Assembly (NCBI RefSeq): GCF_006171285.1
Contig: NZ_CP040888.1
Location: forward strand, 263,618-327,617
Length of the DNA: 64,000 nucleotides
Direction of reading: 5' to 3'
DNA from: Leclercia adecarboxylata
GTDB lineage: Bacteria; Pseudomonadota; Gammaproteobacteria; Enterobacterales; Enterobacteriaceae
The position numbers and the translations under genes were made by a program. The notes beneath the pieces were generated by a model. That model made no database searches. It was given only the letters and a program-made list of their open reading frames with translations, and was not told where the DNA came from. Positions 43,336 through 52,317 of the stretch are shown here, piece by piece (the first letter of the stretch is position 1; each line of letters starts with the position of its first letter).

Positions 43336-43990
43336 GCTGACTGTCAATAAAGCAATCTGCAACCATGTCTTTTAACCCTTCCATCAATTTTGTTTTTTTG
43401 TGCATGACGGACGTTAAGCGTTCAATGTGCCTCATTGATTTCCCTGGACGGCACAGAGAGAATTTATCAGCAATATCCTTGAGTCCTGACTGTCGAGCTT
43501 TAATCGGGGATAGGTGCGACAAGTTGTGCTGGATAATTGCGCAGTAATCCTTGATGGTTTTGATCTGCCGGGACACTTCTGTTATCTGAGCGATGTCTTC
43601 CGAGAGCCAGCAATCAATATTTTCCGCATTATTCAGCTTCATTTTGCTCTGTTCTGTAAATAAAGTGGAATCGGCGTCCCCTTTGACAAACCTGTAATGC
43701 AACGTGTTGTTATGTCTGTAAAGCACGACACAGGAGATCTGATCTTGTCGTTGATATTCAAAAATGACAAAACTACGTGCTTTAGAAAGATAGAAATCCA
43801 GAAAGGTTTTAGGCTTTTCTCTGACCATATACTGAGGGTCAATCCCATAAAAAACAGGAACCAGAACAAGAGATGAGGTTTTTCCTGCTCCGTTTGTCCC
43901 TGAGATGTTGCTATGACCCGTCAAGGATATTTCCGTCAATGAAGGAAACGCGCTCTGGTTGGTGATGATCCGCAGTAGTGCACTTTTCAT
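43336..43990 (-). pseudogene. SMC/MukB-like ATPase, N-terminal fragment
   Basis: About 218 codons of a large ATP-binding protein. KSALLRIITNQSAFPSLTEISLTGHSNISGTNGAGKTSSL carries the Walker A motif GTNGAGKT. The coding sequence is cut by IS630 at 43335, and the coiled coil and Walker B half are gone. Such SMC-like ATPases occur in Wadjet-type and related defence or repair loci; which kind this was cannot be told. Confidence 0.7.
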
Positions 43991-44338
43991 AAAAATCGCC
44001 TGCAAAATATACATTAAATCAATATATATCAGATCAGTGCATATTGGTAGTGTCAAGGTTAAATAATAGGCAATTTTGTACTAGGTAGCGTTTTAATTTG
44101 ATTATGGACTTTATGCTATACCGATAAATACACAGGAAATTTTTTTCACAAAAGTGTATGAATGTTGATAGAAGCAACAAGCTACCATCGAAGGGCGTTT
44201 CCAAAGATATTGGTATAACAGAGCATCGAACAGACTCAGTTGGAAAGGATCTCGCGTAGAAGCTCTATCATCTTCACGGATAACTCGCGTTTCCAACGAT
44301 AAATTAGTTTGGGATTATGTAGGGTAACGTTGTTGTAT

Positions 44339-44391
44339 CGTTATGTGATTTTACTCACTTAGCGCGGTGTACAGAACTACTGGATCAGATC
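44339..44391. repeat. 53-bp inverted repeat, left arm (IS3-type end)
   Basis: Begins CGTTATGTGATTTTACTCAC and ends GGATCAGATC; perfectly inverted at 46279-46331. It is the end of a degraded IS3-family element. The pair brackets the msrB-msrA-msrA operon. Confidence 0.85.
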
Positions 44392-44633
44392 AGTTTCAAC
44401 TGACGTTCTGCCGTTGCACATTTTGCCCTGATGAGTTCGTTCATTGTTGTAAGACAGCCACTCATCCTGATCATTTTGCCGCGTCTCCAGCGTTTGATTA
44501 ACTTGTTGCGAAAAGCCACCTGATAAAACTCGTTCAGGATCGCCTTATCAAACTGCTCGCAGATCCCATTCGTTTGCGGTGACATCGTTTTAGTTTTCGT
44601 GTGATCGATGCCACTACTAGAGTTGGTAATCAT
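44385..44633 (-). pseudogene. IS3/IS481-type integrase fragment
   Basis: Reads HTKTKTMSPQTNGICEQFDKAILNEFYQVAFRNKL, the C-terminal part of an rve-type transposase with the catalytic Glu position, followed by degraded sequence. Not functional. Confidence 0.75.
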
Positions 44634-44661
44634 GACGCTCGAACTTGCAGAGTAGCACAGC

Positions 44662-45234
44662 CTATATCGATGTTAACTCTACACCTGACTCTGTCAATTT
44701 ATGCGTATCAACATAGTGGCTGAAACGTGCTAATAAGAAGGTGAGTTTTGGATGAATGTACCTTTGACAAAATGGTCTGTTGGGTGCTGTATAAAAGTAG
44801 TCGATAAGCTCAGTTTTATTCGCTTTAAAATCCTTAAAAAAATAAACCTGAGTAATGACTGGCTGCTCAAAATCAGCTCTACAGGCATCTAATATGTTTA
44901 CAGCCTGGTTATACTGAACCTCATCATAAGCGTATATCGCTGAACGATATTTACCACGCATTGAGTGGTTTGATGTGCTCGCGTGAGTATGTAAATGGGT
45001 TTCGATCAAGGTTGATAAAGAAATAACAGTCGGATCAAAAACCACTTCAATGGCTTCGCTGAACTGAGCGTTGTCACCAATTGAGGCGATCCAACCTTGA
45101 TTGACAGTAGCAATGCCAATAAGTGATGAAAATACGCCTTCGGTGCACCAGTGACAACCACCGCCTAAGCCGATTGTATTAAGGGTGGTTGTCGTATGCA
45201 AATTGCAAGTCTGTGTGGGCTGCTGCAAACTCAT
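44662..45234 (-). CDS. msrA: MsrA-family protein with variant active site
   Basis: 190 aa. The usual GGCFWG is [12 protein letters not shown], with a second Cys three residues on, and the domain continues [34 protein letters not shown] and [14 protein letters not shown]. This variant MsrA type is seen in some gammaproteobacteria. ATG at 45234 overlaps the stop of the msrA at 45231 (ATGA). Last gene of the block C operon. Confidence 0.8.
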   Translation of the reverse strand: MSLQQPTQTCNLHTTTTLNTIGLGGGCHWCTEGVFSSLIGIATVNQGWIASIGDNAQFSEAIEVVFDPTVISLSTLIETHLHTHASTSNHSMRGKYRSAIYAYDEVQYNQAVNILDACRADFEQPVITQVYFFKDFKANKTELIDYFYTAPNRPFCQRYIHPKLTFLLARFSHYVDTHKLTESGVELTSI

Positions 45235-45731
45235 TGAGATGAGGGCAACTTCCAGTCTGGTCTGGGGAAGTGGCAGGTATAGCCATTTGGTCGGAGTTCC
45301 AAATAGTCCTGATGCATAGCCTCCGCTTCCCAAAAATCACTTGCAGGTTCGACTTCAGTCACTACTTTTCCAGGCCATAATCCCGAAGCATCCACGTCAG
45401 CAATGGTTTTTACTGCCTCAGCATGCTGTGCCTCAGAGGTATAATAAATGGCTGAGCGATAAGATGTGCCCTTGTCATTACCTTGTCTATTTACTGTACT
45501 AGGGTCATGAATCTGAAAGAAAAACTCTAAAATTTGTCGATAGCTGGTGATTTCATTATCGAACATTATTTCAATGCCTTCAGCATGGTTACCATGATTG
45601 CGGTAGGTAGCATTAGCCACTTCACCACCGGTATAACCTACTCGGGTTGAAGTGATACCGGGACGTTTGCGGATAAGATCCTGCATGCCCCAAAAGCAGC
45701 CACCGGCTAATACTGCGCGTTCAATTGCCAT
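45231..45731 (-). CDS. msrA: Peptide methionine (S)-S-oxide reductase
   Basis: 166 aa. [47 protein letters not shown] (in parts), [19 protein letters not shown] and [12 protein letters not shown]. It is strikingly close in motif order to the msrA at 22117 although its base composition is much lower in G+C. Three bp after msrB. Middle gene of the block C operon. Confidence 0.93.
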   Translation of the reverse strand: MAIERAVLAGGCFWGMQDLIRKRPGITSTRVGYTGGEVANATYRNHGNHAEGIEIMFDNEITSYRQILEFFFQIHDPSTVNRQGNDKGTSYRSAIYYTSEAQHAEAVKTIADVDASGLWPGKVVTEVEPASDFWEAEAMHQDYLELRPNGYTCHFPRPDWKLPSSQ

Positions 45732-45733
45732 AA

Positions 45734-46180
45734 TTAAATGTCCTCTACTTGGTCTAAATACTCTGCGTAACCTTTACTTGCCATTTCTTCCCTAGGAATA
45801 AAACGTAATGACGCTGAGTTAATACAATAACGTAGGCCACCCTGGTCTTTGGGACCGTCTGAAAATACATGGCCTAAGTGACTGTCGCCATGAGTTGAGC
45901 GCACTTCTGTGCGGGTCATGCCGTGCGACCTATCAGTGATTTCAATTACGTTGACAGAGTCTATCGCTTTGGTAAAGCTCGGCCAACCACACCCTGATTC
46001 ATACTTGGCAGAAGACGCAAATAAAGGCTCACCTGACACGATATCCACGTAAATGCCGGGCTTGGTGTTCTTTAGCAATTCACCAGTCCCTGGACGCTCT
46101 GTACCATTTTCTTGCGTCACCCGATACTGCTCCTTAGTCAGAGCAGAAATCGCATTCATAGATTTTTGATAGGTATTCAT
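45734..46180 (-). CDS. msrB: Methionine (R)-S-oxide reductase, zinc-less form
   Basis: 148 aa. [33 protein letters not shown] and [13 protein letters not shown] with the catalytic Cys; CxxC zinc motifs absent, as in the msrB at 21672. ATG at 46180 with GAGGA upstream; the first gene of msrB-msrA-msrA. Confidence 0.92.
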   Translation of the reverse strand: MNTYQKSMNAISALTKEQYRVTQENGTERPGTGELLKNTKPGIYVDIVSGEPLFASSAKYESGCGWPSFTKAIDSVNVIEITDRSHGMTRTEVRSTHGDSHLGHVFSDGPKDQGGLRYCINSASLRFIPREEMASKGYAEYLDQVEDI

Positions 46181-46278
46181 AAATGTCCTCTTATAGAGTA
46201 GAGCCATGTGCCTTTCAGATTATAAGAGACCTTCTGTTTACAGAATTTATTTCACTTAGGCCGTTAACCCGAAAAAAT

Positions 46279-46331
46279 GATCTGATCCAGTAGTTCTGTA
46301 CACCGCGCTAAGTGAGTAAAATCACATAACG
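46279..46331. repeat. 53-bp inverted repeat, right arm
   Basis: Perfect inverse of 44339-44391; followed by the first codons of the element's OrfA. Confidence 0.85.
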
Positions 46332-46339
46332 AGGTGCCT

Positions 46340-46393
46340 ATGACAGCTAAAAAGAACTGCAAGACCTATACCGCAGAATTTAAGGCCCTCTAA
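46340..46393 (+). pseudogene. IS3-family OrfA, first 17 codons
   Basis: MTAKKNCKTYTAEFKAL, the N-terminus of an IS3-type OrfA, then a stop where the element is lost. Confidence 0.65.
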
Positions 46394-46416
46394 CTTATAG
46401 TTGTTTCGGATGCGGC

Positions 46417-46932
46417 TTATTTGTTTTTGTGCTCCAGTGCTGTAAGTGATGTGCCTACGATAAATATAGACACGACAAACAAGCCTAAATCTTTTAGCAA
46501 AAACTGGCCAGGAACCACAGAGATCGCAGGAAACCCAAGAGATGCCTCAAAAACACCGGGTGTAGTCAGCATGAACGACAATGTCGTAAAAAAGAGTCCG
46601 GTTGAAAGTACACCGCCCAAGATTGCGAGCTTAGGGGAGAAAACTCGTGCAGCGATTAACAGGCCAACTGAAATTTCAAGCACACCCAGAAAATTTGAGA
46701 ATCCTTGAATGCTGAGGAAACTATACATCCATGAAAGCAGAGGGCTATTACTAACAAAACCATGTATACCGTTTGCTTCGTAGCTAGTGAATTTCATACC
46801 ACCAAACCACAAATATATTATCGTCATGGCAACGTAGATGCCACCTATACCAAACTTAGTGACTTTTGCACCGAGATTATTACTAAGGATATTGGTAGTC
46901 TGGACACCATTTTCAATTTCGGGAATAGTCAT
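46417..46932 (-). CDS. YkgB/RclC-like DUF417 inner-membrane protein
   Basis: 171 aa, four transmembrane segments. IYLWFGGMKFTSYEANGIHGFVSNSPLLSW, GVLEISVGLLIAARVF, SFMLTTPGVF and FPAISVVPGQFLLKDLGLF follow the same order as the block A homologue at 15631. GGAG precedes the ATG at 46932. Its independent presence in a second cargo block is a main argument for a reactive-chlorine function. Confidence 0.8.
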   Translation of the reverse strand: MTIPEIENGVQTTNILSNNLGAKVTKFGIGGIYVAMTIIYLWFGGMKFTSYEANGIHGFVSNSPLLSWMYSFLSIQGFSNFLGVLEISVGLLIAARVFSPKLAILGGVLSTGLFFTTLSFMLTTPGVFEASLGFPAISVVPGQFLLKDLGLFVVSIFIVGTSLTALEHKNK

Positions 46933-47069
46933 CTTATATCTCCAATTATTTTTAGCCATGTGGACTCACTCTATGTAGCCCACTAAAATGATATGACTCT
47001 TGAGAAAAACTATATGTTTACTCGAGTCGAACCTAACTTAGGTAATTGCTGTAGTTGAGCACCAATGGA

Positions 47070-47624
47070 TTAGACATCAATGCCTAGTGGTTGAACGGCC
47101 GGGAAGTCGACCTCGGTCTGTGTCACTTCGTTAACGTAGTTAGTGAAAGTGTTCAGGGCAACAGCCAACAGAATATCCACTACATGTGCATCACTGTAGC
47201 CAGCGTTCAGCACCGCTTGGACCTGGTCATTGCTGACTTGCCCGCGCTGGCGGACTACGGCGGCAGCAAAACGCACGGCTGCGTCGGCCTTAGGGTCATT
47301 TGATGCACCGCTGCGGTTGGCAGTGAGTTCAGCATCATCAAGCTTGGCCACCTTACGGCCTAGGAAGGAATGGCCAGCAAGGCAATAATCGCAGCCGTTG
47401 ATCTCAGCGACGGCTAGGGCAATACGCTCAAGAGTCGCTGTACCCAAGCCGCCCTGTGCTGATGCTGCGCTCAATTGCAGGTAGCCAGTCAGCGCAGCAG
47501 GGCTGTTGGCAACGACGCGGAACATGTTAGGAACGCGGCCCAGTTGTTTTTCCACAGCCTTGAGTGAGGTATGGGTAGCAGTAGGCGCGGCGTCGATTGT
47601 GGTAGGGGTGTTCAAACGTGACAT
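47070..47624 (-). CDS. Carboxymuconolactone decarboxylase/AhpD-like protein
   Basis: 184 aa, all-helical. The redox motif CDYCLAGH (CxxCxxxH) sits at about residue 84 in AEINGCDYCLAGHSFLGRK. AhpD-type proteins reduce peroxides or act with peroxiredoxins. ATG at 47624 with AGGAGA upstream. Between DUF417 and the promoter remnant; same strand as the msr operon. Confidence 0.88.
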   Translation of the reverse strand: MSRLNTPTTIDAAPTATHTSLKAVEKQLGRVPNMFRVVANSPAALTGYLQLSAASAQGGLGTATLERIALAVAEINGCDYCLAGHSFLGRKVAKLDDAELTANRSGASNDPKADAAVRFAAAVVRQRGQVSNDQVQAVLNAGYSDAHVVDILLAVALNTFTNYVNEVTQTEVDFPAVQPLGIDV

Positions 47625-47764
47625 AAATTTCTCCTAGTGATTTGAAAGACAGCACGCTGTATTGGCGTGGAATAAATTGTATTTAAGAAGGTTCTGCTTG
47701 ATAATCCGTTGCTATCAGACAGCTCATCTTCACGTCTTGCGCAGTCGCCATTTCAGTGCCACTA

Positions 47765-47860
47765 CACACCTTCGTTGACGTCACGCCGTCCTGATTTCTA
47801 AGGAGGTCTTCGAGACTCCAAAAACACCCTCCGGCAACGATCACATTATTTATTTTTCAT
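47765..47860 (-). pseudogene. msrA 5' remnant, frameshifted copy of the gene at 38510
   Basis: The minus strand repeats the start of msrA (GTGATCGTTGCCGGAGGGTG, then TTTTTGGAGTCTCGAAGACC and GTGACGTCAACGAAGGTG) with one extra base after the sixth nucleotide, giving MKNK and a stop. Similarity ends near 47765. Confidence 0.88.
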
Positions 47861-47985
47861 AAAGCCTCCTTGGTTTTTATCTATTTACTAATGGAACTGA
47901 ATTTACAGCATGTAAAATAGATATAACATGCTCAATAGTTCGTATAATGTGACTTATTAGACAGTTTACGTAGGGGCTATGTCAG
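47861..47985. promoter_or_regulatory. Decayed copy of the araC/msrA divergent promoter
   Basis: Inverted relative to 38388-38509 and clearly homologous, including AAGGAGGCTTT, ACAGCATGTAAAATAGATAT, the 33-bp palindrome and ACAGTTTACGTAGG. It ends at the former araC start, where the ISAs1 element begins. Confidence 0.85.
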
Positions 47986-49423
47986 GGTGAGAGCGTGAAC
48001 ATTTTGTTAAATTTCACCCAGTTTTTTGAGACCCGCATTGAGTACCGTTTCCAGATATTCACTGCTCATTCCTGCGATTTTTTGCTTCCGTCTTACGCTC
48101 GCCTTGCGTGAAGTCTCGGCCCTGAGCATGTTCAGCCCCATGTGCCGGATGCACGCCAAAATCTCTGCGGCATCACCGCGATAAATCGGGCAATCATCCT
48201 CGCCCATCGTGACGTCCAGCACCCAGTGCAGGCTATTTTCGATGGCCCAGTGCCCACGCACCGCTCGCGCAAACTCATCCTGCACCAACGCTTTGGAACT
48301 GATGAAATAACGCTGCTCTATGGTAATTTTTTGCATATTTTCAACGCGATAGGAGATGGCCACGCCAATGCTGTGCAACTGTTTCCAATGAGGAAACTGG
48401 GCGGCCAACTCGCCCGCCGCCATGACATGGTACTCACGACCATCGATGCGGCCATGAGCCTTCTCAAGCGTCATCGTCTCTGCGCATAACGGGGTGGCCG
48501 CCAGCGGGGCGAGGGCCTGTCGAACCGCCTCGAACAACTTGGGTTGGTTGCCTTTGACGGCCAATAAGTAATCGCCACCTTGCTGAAGGATGGTCTCGGC
48601 GATCTCGGTCTGGCACCCCATCGCATCGATGGATACCAGGCAGCCTTTGATGTCGAGCAGCGCCAGCAACTCGGGAATAGCGGTAATTTCATTGGACTTG
48701 GCGTCGGTTTTTATCTGTCCGAGCACCAGCTTATTGGCGGCGGCATAGGCACTGACCATGTGAATGGTCGACGTTCGATCCTCACGGTCATAGGAACTGC
48801 GCAGGGTTTTGCCATCGATAGCGACCAGGGCGCCATCGGTGTGCTGGTTAATGGCTTGAGTCCACCGCACAAAGGCGGCCTGAAACGGCTCTGGTTTGAT
48901 GCCGGAGATGATCCTGGCAATGGTGTCATGGACAGGAATGCCGTTTTTAAACAGTCCCTTGGATTGAAACCAGGGAAGATGAACCTCGCCGAAATCCTCA
49001 ATATCTTCCCAGCCCTCAGCCCCGCCGATCACGGCACAGACGGTGAGAAACAGGACATCGTAGAAGGGATAATAAATCTTGGCATGCTGGCGAGGGTCGT
49101 GAATATTGTCGAAGAACTGAGCGAAAACGGCATCAATAGACATGAGAGCACTCCTGAAAAGGAGCATGAGATCACAGCCGGATCACCAGGTCAAATTTCA
49201 GGGTGAGGATGTGAGCAAATTGTTAACTATGGAAATCATGGAAATTATCATTTTTTGGATTTCATGCGCATTTTTTGAGCTGAAATGACGTGCAGTGACG
49301 ATTAAAAAGTGTGAAGGCGATCCTGACTATAAAGTTAACTGCATATCACAGGCCTATAAGTATTTGTTTTGTAGGCAAAAAACTATTTTTAATTTTTAAC
49401 AAAATGTTCACGATCTCGCCCTG
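47983..49423 (-). mobile_element. ISAs1-family element
   Basis: Ends are CAGGGTGAGAGCGTGAACAT at 47983 and the inverse of CAGGGCGAGATCGTGAACAT at 49423, about 1441 bp. A third partial copy of the end (CAGGGTGAGGATGTGAG) is internal at 49199, so the right side may hold a duplicated or nested end. Confidence 0.7.
48007..49143 (-). CDS. ISAs1-family transposase
   Basis: 378 aa from the ATG at 49143 (AGGAG upstream). DDE_Tnp family with VAIDGKTLRSSYDRED, VSIDAMGCQTEIAE, YLLAVKGNQPKL and RGHWAIENSLHWVLDVTMGEDDC, the ISAs1 signature with the catalytic Glu. Confidence 0.93.
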   Translation of the reverse strand: MSIDAVFAQFFDNIHDPRQHAKIYYPFYDVLFLTVCAVIGGAEGWEDIEDFGEVHLPWFQSKGLFKNGIPVHDTIARIISGIKPEPFQAAFVRWTQAINQHTDGALVAIDGKTLRSSYDREDRTSTIHMVSAYAAANKLVLGQIKTDAKSNEITAIPELLALLDIKGCLVSIDAMGCQTEIAETILQQGGDYLLAVKGNQPKLFEAVRQALAPLAATPLCAETMTLEKAHGRIDGREYHVMAAGELAAQFPHWKQLHSIGVAISYRVENMQKITIEQRYFISSKALVQDEFARAVRGHWAIENSLHWVLDVTMGEDDCPIYRGDAAEILACIRHMGLNMLRAETSRKASVRRKQKIAGMSSEYLETVLNAGLKKLGEI

Positions 49424-49432
49424 GATCTATGC

Positions 49433-50594
49433 TAAATAACTGATCCCAATAGTGCTACACCTTCGCTGTGCCATAGCCATTCCCCGGGAAAGGAGACACG
49501 GTATCCATGAAGTGTTTCACTCGGGCCAGCAGGTTTGCCATCCCTCTGCATTGATGATTGCGCGTGATGGTTTCATGTAACTTGTGCCATAGCCGTTCTA
49601 TGTGATTAACCCAAGGGCTGTAAACTGGCTGGAACACCAGGCAGAACTTGGGATTCTTCTTCAACCATCGCTCGGTCTGTTTGCTTTTGTGAATGATGTA
49701 GTTATCGAGGATCAACGTGATGGTTTTGGCTCGTCGGTAGTGGTGGCGCAGCTTTTCCAGCATGGCAATAAACAGCGATGAGTTTTTCTTGATCCCGCTG
49801 ACGTAAAGCACCCTTCCGTTGCCTGCGTGGAGAACGCCTGCCAGATAATGCTTGGCATTCTGCCCCGGTGTGACAACCCGCTTTTGCTGCGCTCTGAACA
49901 TCCAGTCGGCTCCTAATTTGGGATTGAGGTCTATATCGACTTCATCCTCATAAAACACCGGATTATCGGCATCACAGCGGGCCAGCGCGGCGTCGATATT
50001 CGCCATTTTTTCCTGATAGGCTGGGTCTTTTATCCGCAAGGTCGGCACGGGCCTGCGCCAGACAATGCCCATACGAGGTAACCATCGGCGGAGCGTGGAG
50101 GCTGCCACATTGAGCCCTGTTAACCGATTGATTTTTATTGCCAATAGTTCAGTACACCAACGGCTGCGCTGATAACCAAAATCTTGCGGAGAAAACTGCA
50201 TGAGCAGCACCAGTAAGGTGACAATCTTGGCGATAGGTAAGACTGGGGCACGGCCAGCCGGTAAGGCTTCTAGCGCATCTATGCCTTCATCTCGATACCA
50301 CCGAAGCCAACAACCGATGGTCGAGCGCGCAGCGCCGGTAAGGTGATGAACATCGGTGATCGTGCGTCCTTCATGTAACAGCAAGATGGCCATCAAGCGA
50401 CGAGCATGTCCTTTATCACGGGTGGCATGGATGATTTTGTGAATGCGGCGCCGTTGTGGTCGTGGCAGAGGTGGTAGGATAGGCATCAACTCAGTCCTTT
50501 GGGTGTGGCTTGTTTTGTTTAGCGACTAATCAGATCGCACAAACTGGACTGAGTTCCCTTCCTCCGGTGATCTACTATTCGGAACAGCTATTTA
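49433..50594 (-). mobile_element. IS630-family element, copy 2 (inverted)
   Basis: Same 1162-bp length and ends as copy 1 at 42174, opposite orientation. The pair encloses 6.1 kb of block C. Confidence 0.88.
49455..50489 (-). CDS. IS630-family transposase, copy 2
   Basis: 344 aa, the same protein as at 42279 apart from Cys in place of Arg in the helix-turn-helix (TIGCWLRW). The recent identity implies a late duplication or a composite transposition. Confidence 0.95.
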   Translation of the reverse strand: MMPILPPLPRPQRRRIHKIIHATRDKGHARRLMAILLLHEGRTITDVHHLTGAARSTIGCWLRWYRDEGIDALEALPAGRAPVLPIAKIVTLLVLLMQFSPQDFGYQRSRWCTELLAIKINRLTGLNVAASTLRRWLPRMGIVWRRPVPTLRIKDPAYQEKMANIDAALARCDADNPVFYEDEVDIDLNPKLGADWMFRAQQKRVVTPGQNAKHYLAGVLHAGNGRVLYVSGIKKNSSLFIAMLEKLRHHYRRAKTITLILDNYIIHKSKQTERWLKKNPKFCLVFQPVYSPWVNHIERLWHKLHETITRNHQCRGMANLLARVKHFMDTVSPFPGNGYGTAKV

Positions 50595-50624
50595 GTCAAA
50601 GAGCTGTCACGAGAACACCGTTAG

Positions 50625-50662
50625 CTTAGCGTACGATTTTTTCCGAATTCTGCGGTTCCCCC
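50625..50662. repeat. Tn1721-like 38-bp terminal repeat, right
   Basis: CTTAGCGTACGATTTTTTCC to TGCGGTTCCCCC with the EcoRI site, inverse of the repeat at 30945. It cuts into the tnpA gene that follows. Confidence 0.85.
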
Positions 50663-52306
50663 TGGCAGAAGCTGGTGATGACCGACACCGGCATCGACCG
50701 GCGCTACTACGAACTGTGCGCGCTGTCGGAGCTGAAGAACGCGCTGCGCTCCGGCGACATCTGGGTGCAAGGCTCGCGCCAGTTCAAGGACTTCGAGGAC
50801 TACCTGGTGCCGCCCGCGAAATTCGCCAGCCTCAAGCAGGCCAGCGAATTGCCGCTGGCCGTGGCCACCGATTGCGACCAGTACCTGCATGACCGGCTGA
50901 CGCTGCTGGAAACGCAGCTCGCCACCGTCAACCGCATGGCGCTGGCCAACGAGCTGCCGGACGCCATCATCACGGAGTCGGGCCTGAAGATCACGCCGCT
51001 CGATGCGGCGGTGCCCGATACCGCACAGGCCCTGATCGACCAGACGGCGATGATCCTACCGCACGTCAAGATCACCGAATTGCTGCTGGAGGTAGACGAA
51101 TGGACGGGCTTCACCCGGCACTTCGCCCACCTGAAGTCAGGCGACCTGGCCAAGGACAAAAACCTGTTGCTGACCACGATCCTCGCCGACGCGATCAACC
51201 TGGGCCTGACCAAGATGGCGGAATCGTGCCCCGGCACGACCTACGCCAAGCTGGCCTGGCTGCAAGCCTGGCACATCCGCGACGAAACCTACGGGGCGGC
51301 ACTGGCCGAGCTGGTCAACGCGCAGTTCCGACATCCCTTCGCCGAGCATTGGGGCGACGGCACCACGTCATCGTCGGACGGCCAGAACTTCCGCACCGGC
51401 AGCAAGGCCGAGAGCACCGGCCACATCAATCCGAAATACGGCAGCAGCCCAGGGCGGACGTTCTACACCCATATCTCCGACCAGTACGCGCCGTTCCACA
51501 CCAAGGTCGTGAACGTCGGCGTGCGCGACTCGACCTACGTGCTCGACGGCCTGCTGTATCACGAATCCGACCTGCGGATCGAGGAGCACTACACCGACAC
51601 GGCAGGGTTCACGGACCACGTCTTCGCGTTGATGCACCTGCTGGGCTTCCGCTTCGCCCCGCGCATTCGTGACCTGGGCGACACCAAGCTCTACATCCCG
51701 AAGGGCGATGCCACCTACGAGGCGTTGAAACCGATGATCGGCGGCACGCTCAACATCAAGCACGTCCGCGCCCATTGGGATGAAATCCTGCGGATGGCCA
51801 CCTCGATCAAGCAGGGCACGGCGACGGCCTCGCTGATGCTCAGGAAGCTTGGCAGCTACCCGCGCCAGAACGGCCTGGCCGTCGCCCTGCGTGAGCTGGG
51901 ACGCATCGAGCGCACACTGTTCATCCTGGACTGGCTGCAAAGCGTCGAGCTGCGCCGCCGCGTGCATGCCGGGCTGAACAAAGGCGAGGCGCGCAACGCG
52001 CTGGCCCGCGCCGTGTTCTTCAACCGCCTGGGGGAAATCCGCGACCGCAGCTTCGAGCAGCAGCGCTACCGGGCCAGCGGCCTCAACCTGGTGACGGCGG
52101 CCATCGTGCTATGGAACACGGTCTATCTGGAGCGGGCCGCGAACGCCTTGCGTGGCCACGGTCAAGCCGTCGATGACGGCCTGTTGCAGTACCTGTCGCC
52201 GCTCGGCTGGGAGCACATCAACCTGACCGGCGATTACCTCTGGCGCAGCAGCGCCAAGATCGGCGCGGGCAAGTTCAGGCCGCTACGGCCGCTGCAACCG
52301 GCTTAG
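50663..52306 (+). pseudogene. tnpA: Tn21-subgroup transposase, 5'-truncated
   Basis: About 547 codons, the C-terminal part of a ~990-aa Tnp[64 protein letters not shown] and the end [18 protein letters not shown] are typical. The 5' part is replaced by the Tn1721-like end. Its stop codon lies at the right terminal repeat of the 44-kb element, so it is that element's own transposase, now inactive. Confidence 0.93.
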
Positions 52307-52317
52307 CGTGCTTTATT
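52302..52317. repeat. Inner 16 bases of the right terminal repeat
   Basis: CTTAGCGTGCTTTATT, the inverse of 10724-10739; the outer 22 bases follow the IS at 53645-53666. Confidence 0.9.

Noticed and set aside
44111..44296. 61-aa open frame near the IS3 remnant
   Set aside because: No ribosome site or recognisable motif; likely decayed sequence.
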